Origin: Petrotoga sp. UBA5851
Lineage (GTDB): Bacteria > Thermotogota > Thermotogae > Petrotogales > Petrotogaceae
DNA length: 6,168 nucleotides
NCBI GenBank assembly: GCA_002431635.1
Contig: DJGH01000066.1
Location: 1-6,168 of the forward strand
Direction: 5' to 3'
The position numbers were made by a program, and so were the translations under genes. Positions 4,863 to 6,168 of this stretch are shown piece after piece. Every line of letters begins with the position of its first letter. The first letter of the stretch is position 1. The notes under the pieces were generated by a model. That model was given only the letters and a program-made list of their open reading frames with translations. It did no database searches and had not been told where the DNA came from.

Positions 4863-6168
4863 ATGAGAAAAGTCATAGCTGTACTTTCTGTTTTGCTCAT
4901 CAGCATAGGTATGTTCGCTTACGTAAATGAAGGTTATGTCAGTCCGGTGGTAAATGTTGTAAAGTACGCATCGCCAGCAGTCGTAAATATAGAAGCAGTA
5001 GGCAAAAGTCAGCAGTCGTCACTCTATGACCCTTACTTTGATGACTTCTTCAAAAGATTTTTTGGCGGGGAACTTCCCGATACCCAAAAGGATGTAACTG
5101 CAATAGGTTCGGGTTTTATATTTGACAAAGCCGGTTACATTCTCACCAATTATCATGTGGTTGAAAATTCAAGCAAGATAACCGTAAGTATGGCAGACGG
5201 AAAGAAGTTTGATGCCAAGCTTGTGGGAGGAGATTCAGAACTGGATCTGGCAGTCATTAAAATAGAAACACAGACAGACCTTCCTGTTCTTGAACTGGGT
5301 GACTCTGACAAAATAGACATAGGCGAGTGGGCAGTTGCCATAGGTAACCCTCTGGGACTGAAACACACAGTCACATTGGGCGTTGTAAGCGCTATCAACA
5401 GAAGAATCGCCAAGCCCGATGGTTCAGGCTATTATGTAGACCTTATACAGACAGATGCTGCAATAAACCCAGGCAACAGCGGAGGACCTCTTGTAAATAT
5501 CCACGCACAGGTCATGGGAATAAATACAGCTATAATCAACACATCCGAAGGAGTCAACTTAGGATTTGCCATACCTATAAATATCGCTAAAAGATTCGCT
5601 TCATCCATAATAAAGGACGGAAAGTTTGAAAAAGCATATCTTGGTGTTGTAGTTCAGACTGTCAACGAAGAATTGGTAAAAGCTCTGGGACTTAAGGTTG
5701 AATCTGGAGCCCTGATAAGTGACGTCGAAAAAGATTCACCTGCGGAAAAGGCAGGCATAAAAACAGGAGATGTAATAGTAAAGCTTGACGAAAGGGTTAT
5801 AGAAAGCAACGAGGATCTCGTAAGCTACCTTAGGGCATATTCAGCCAATACCAAAGCTAATATAATTATAAACAGAAAAGGACAGGAGCTTAAACTAAAT
5901 GTTATCCTTTCAAGCAAGGAATCAAAGATAGTAACAGCTAAAAAGAGTTACTTCGGAATAACGGTAAGGGAAATAACCGCAGATGATATCTCGGAGATGG
6001 GTCTTAAGAAAGATCTTGGAGGAGTTATGGTAGAAACTATAAGCTCAAGCTCACAGAGTATCCTAGGACTTAAGACAGGAGATATAATAACCTCAATAGC
6101 AGTAAACGGAAAGGAATCAAAAATAGCAACTCTCAAAGATTGGGAATCAGTAGCTTCCACAGTAAAAA
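4863..6168 (+). CDS. htrA: HtrA/DegP-family periplasmic serine protease with two PDZ domains (3' end outside window)
   Basis: This ATP-independent protease/chaperone degrades damaged envelope proteins. 435 codons are present with no stop. Homologues of this type run to about 450-460 residues, so little is missing. Residues 1-19 form a signal peptide (basic RK, hydrophobic core, MFA before a likely cleavage), placing it in the periplasm or anchored at the membrane. The N-terminal YxSPVVNVVKYASPAVVNIEAV segment precedes an LA-type loop (about 48-79) rich in Phe and Asp. The trypsin-like domain has the triad His98 (TNYHVV), Asp128 (LDLAVIKI) and Ser206 (GNSGGP). PDZ1 spans about 258-352 with the YLGV carboxylate-binding loop (259-262) and SPAEKAGIKTGDVI. 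PDZ2 begins near 362 with YFGI (363-366) and has a less typical SQSILGLKTGDII stretch; it is cut by the window edge. The start is set by a perfect ribosome binding site, and a TATAAT box upstream suggests its own transcription unit. The sequence closely resembles Thermotogota HtrA as remembered. Confidence 0.96.
   Translation, partial: MRKVIAVLSVLLISIGMFAYVNEGYVSPVVNVVKYASPAVVNIEAVGKSQQSSLYDPYFDDFFKRFFGGELPDTQKDVTAIGSGFIFDKAGYILTNYHVVENSSKITVSMADGKKFDAKLVGGDSELDLAVIKIETQTDLPVLELGDSDKIDIGEWAVAIGNPLGLKHTVTLGVVSAINRRIAKPDGSGYYVDLIQTDAAINPGNSGGPLVNIHAQVMGINTAIINTSEGVNLGFAIPINIAKRFASSIIKDGKFEKAYLGVVVQTVNEELVKALGLKVESGALISDVEKDSPAEKAGIKTGDVIVKLDERVIESNEDLVSYLRAYSANTKANIIINRKGQELKLNVILSSKESKIVTAKKSYFGITVREITADDISEMGLKKDLGGVMVETISSSSQSILGLKTGDIITSIAVNGKESKIATLKDWESVASTVK

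Noticed and set aside
5153..6160. Minus-strand open frames opposite htrA
   Set aside because: Shadow frames of a confidently identified protease; no initiation signals or family resemblance.

Overview
The window is an AT-rich bacterial segment with five genes, all on the + strand, separated by short gaps. The best guess for the organism is a member of the Thermotogota. The HtrA protein reads like the Thermotoga maritima homologue, as I remember that protein, both in its N-terminal half and around the catalytic serine. IF-2 has the length and N-terminal layout seen in that phylum, and the codons favour ATA for Ile and AGA for Arg. A low-GC Firmicute is the main alternative. No database search was possible, so this placement is inference.

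Layout. Positions 1-135 are a leader with a well-formed promoter (TTGTTA, 16-nt spacer, extended TATAAT). It drives an L7Ae/YlxQ-like RNA-binding protein (136-471), whose stop overlaps the start of infB, translation initiation factor IF-2 (468-2612), in an ATGA junction. A compact intrinsic terminator (2621-2641) follows infB. Next comes one long reading frame (to 4160) that joins an SsuC/TauC-type ABC permease to an SsuB/TauB-type ABC ATPase in a single chain. It overlaps by 29 nt a HAD-superfamily phosphatase (4132-4779). An 84-nt gap carries a TATAAT box and a consensus Shine-Dalgarno sequence. After it comes htrA, an exported trypsin-like serine protease with two PDZ domains (4863 onward), which runs off the right edge of the window.

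How the genes relate. The L7Ae-like protein and IF-2 form a translation operon that matches the ylxQ-infB pair of many bacteria. Here, however, it has its own promoter and lacks the usual downstream rbfA. The ABC fusion and the HAD phosphatase are translationally coupled and may share a physiological role, but the substrate is not readable and no substrate-binding protein gene is present. HtrA appears to be an independent transcription unit for envelope protein quality control.

Nothing here looks like a new defence, mobile or RNA-based system. There are no tRNA or rRNA genes, CRISPR arrays or insertion sequences. The points most worth a second look are the permease-ATPase fusion, the terminator lying on the first ATG of that gene, and an 11-bp perfect inverted repeat inside infB.
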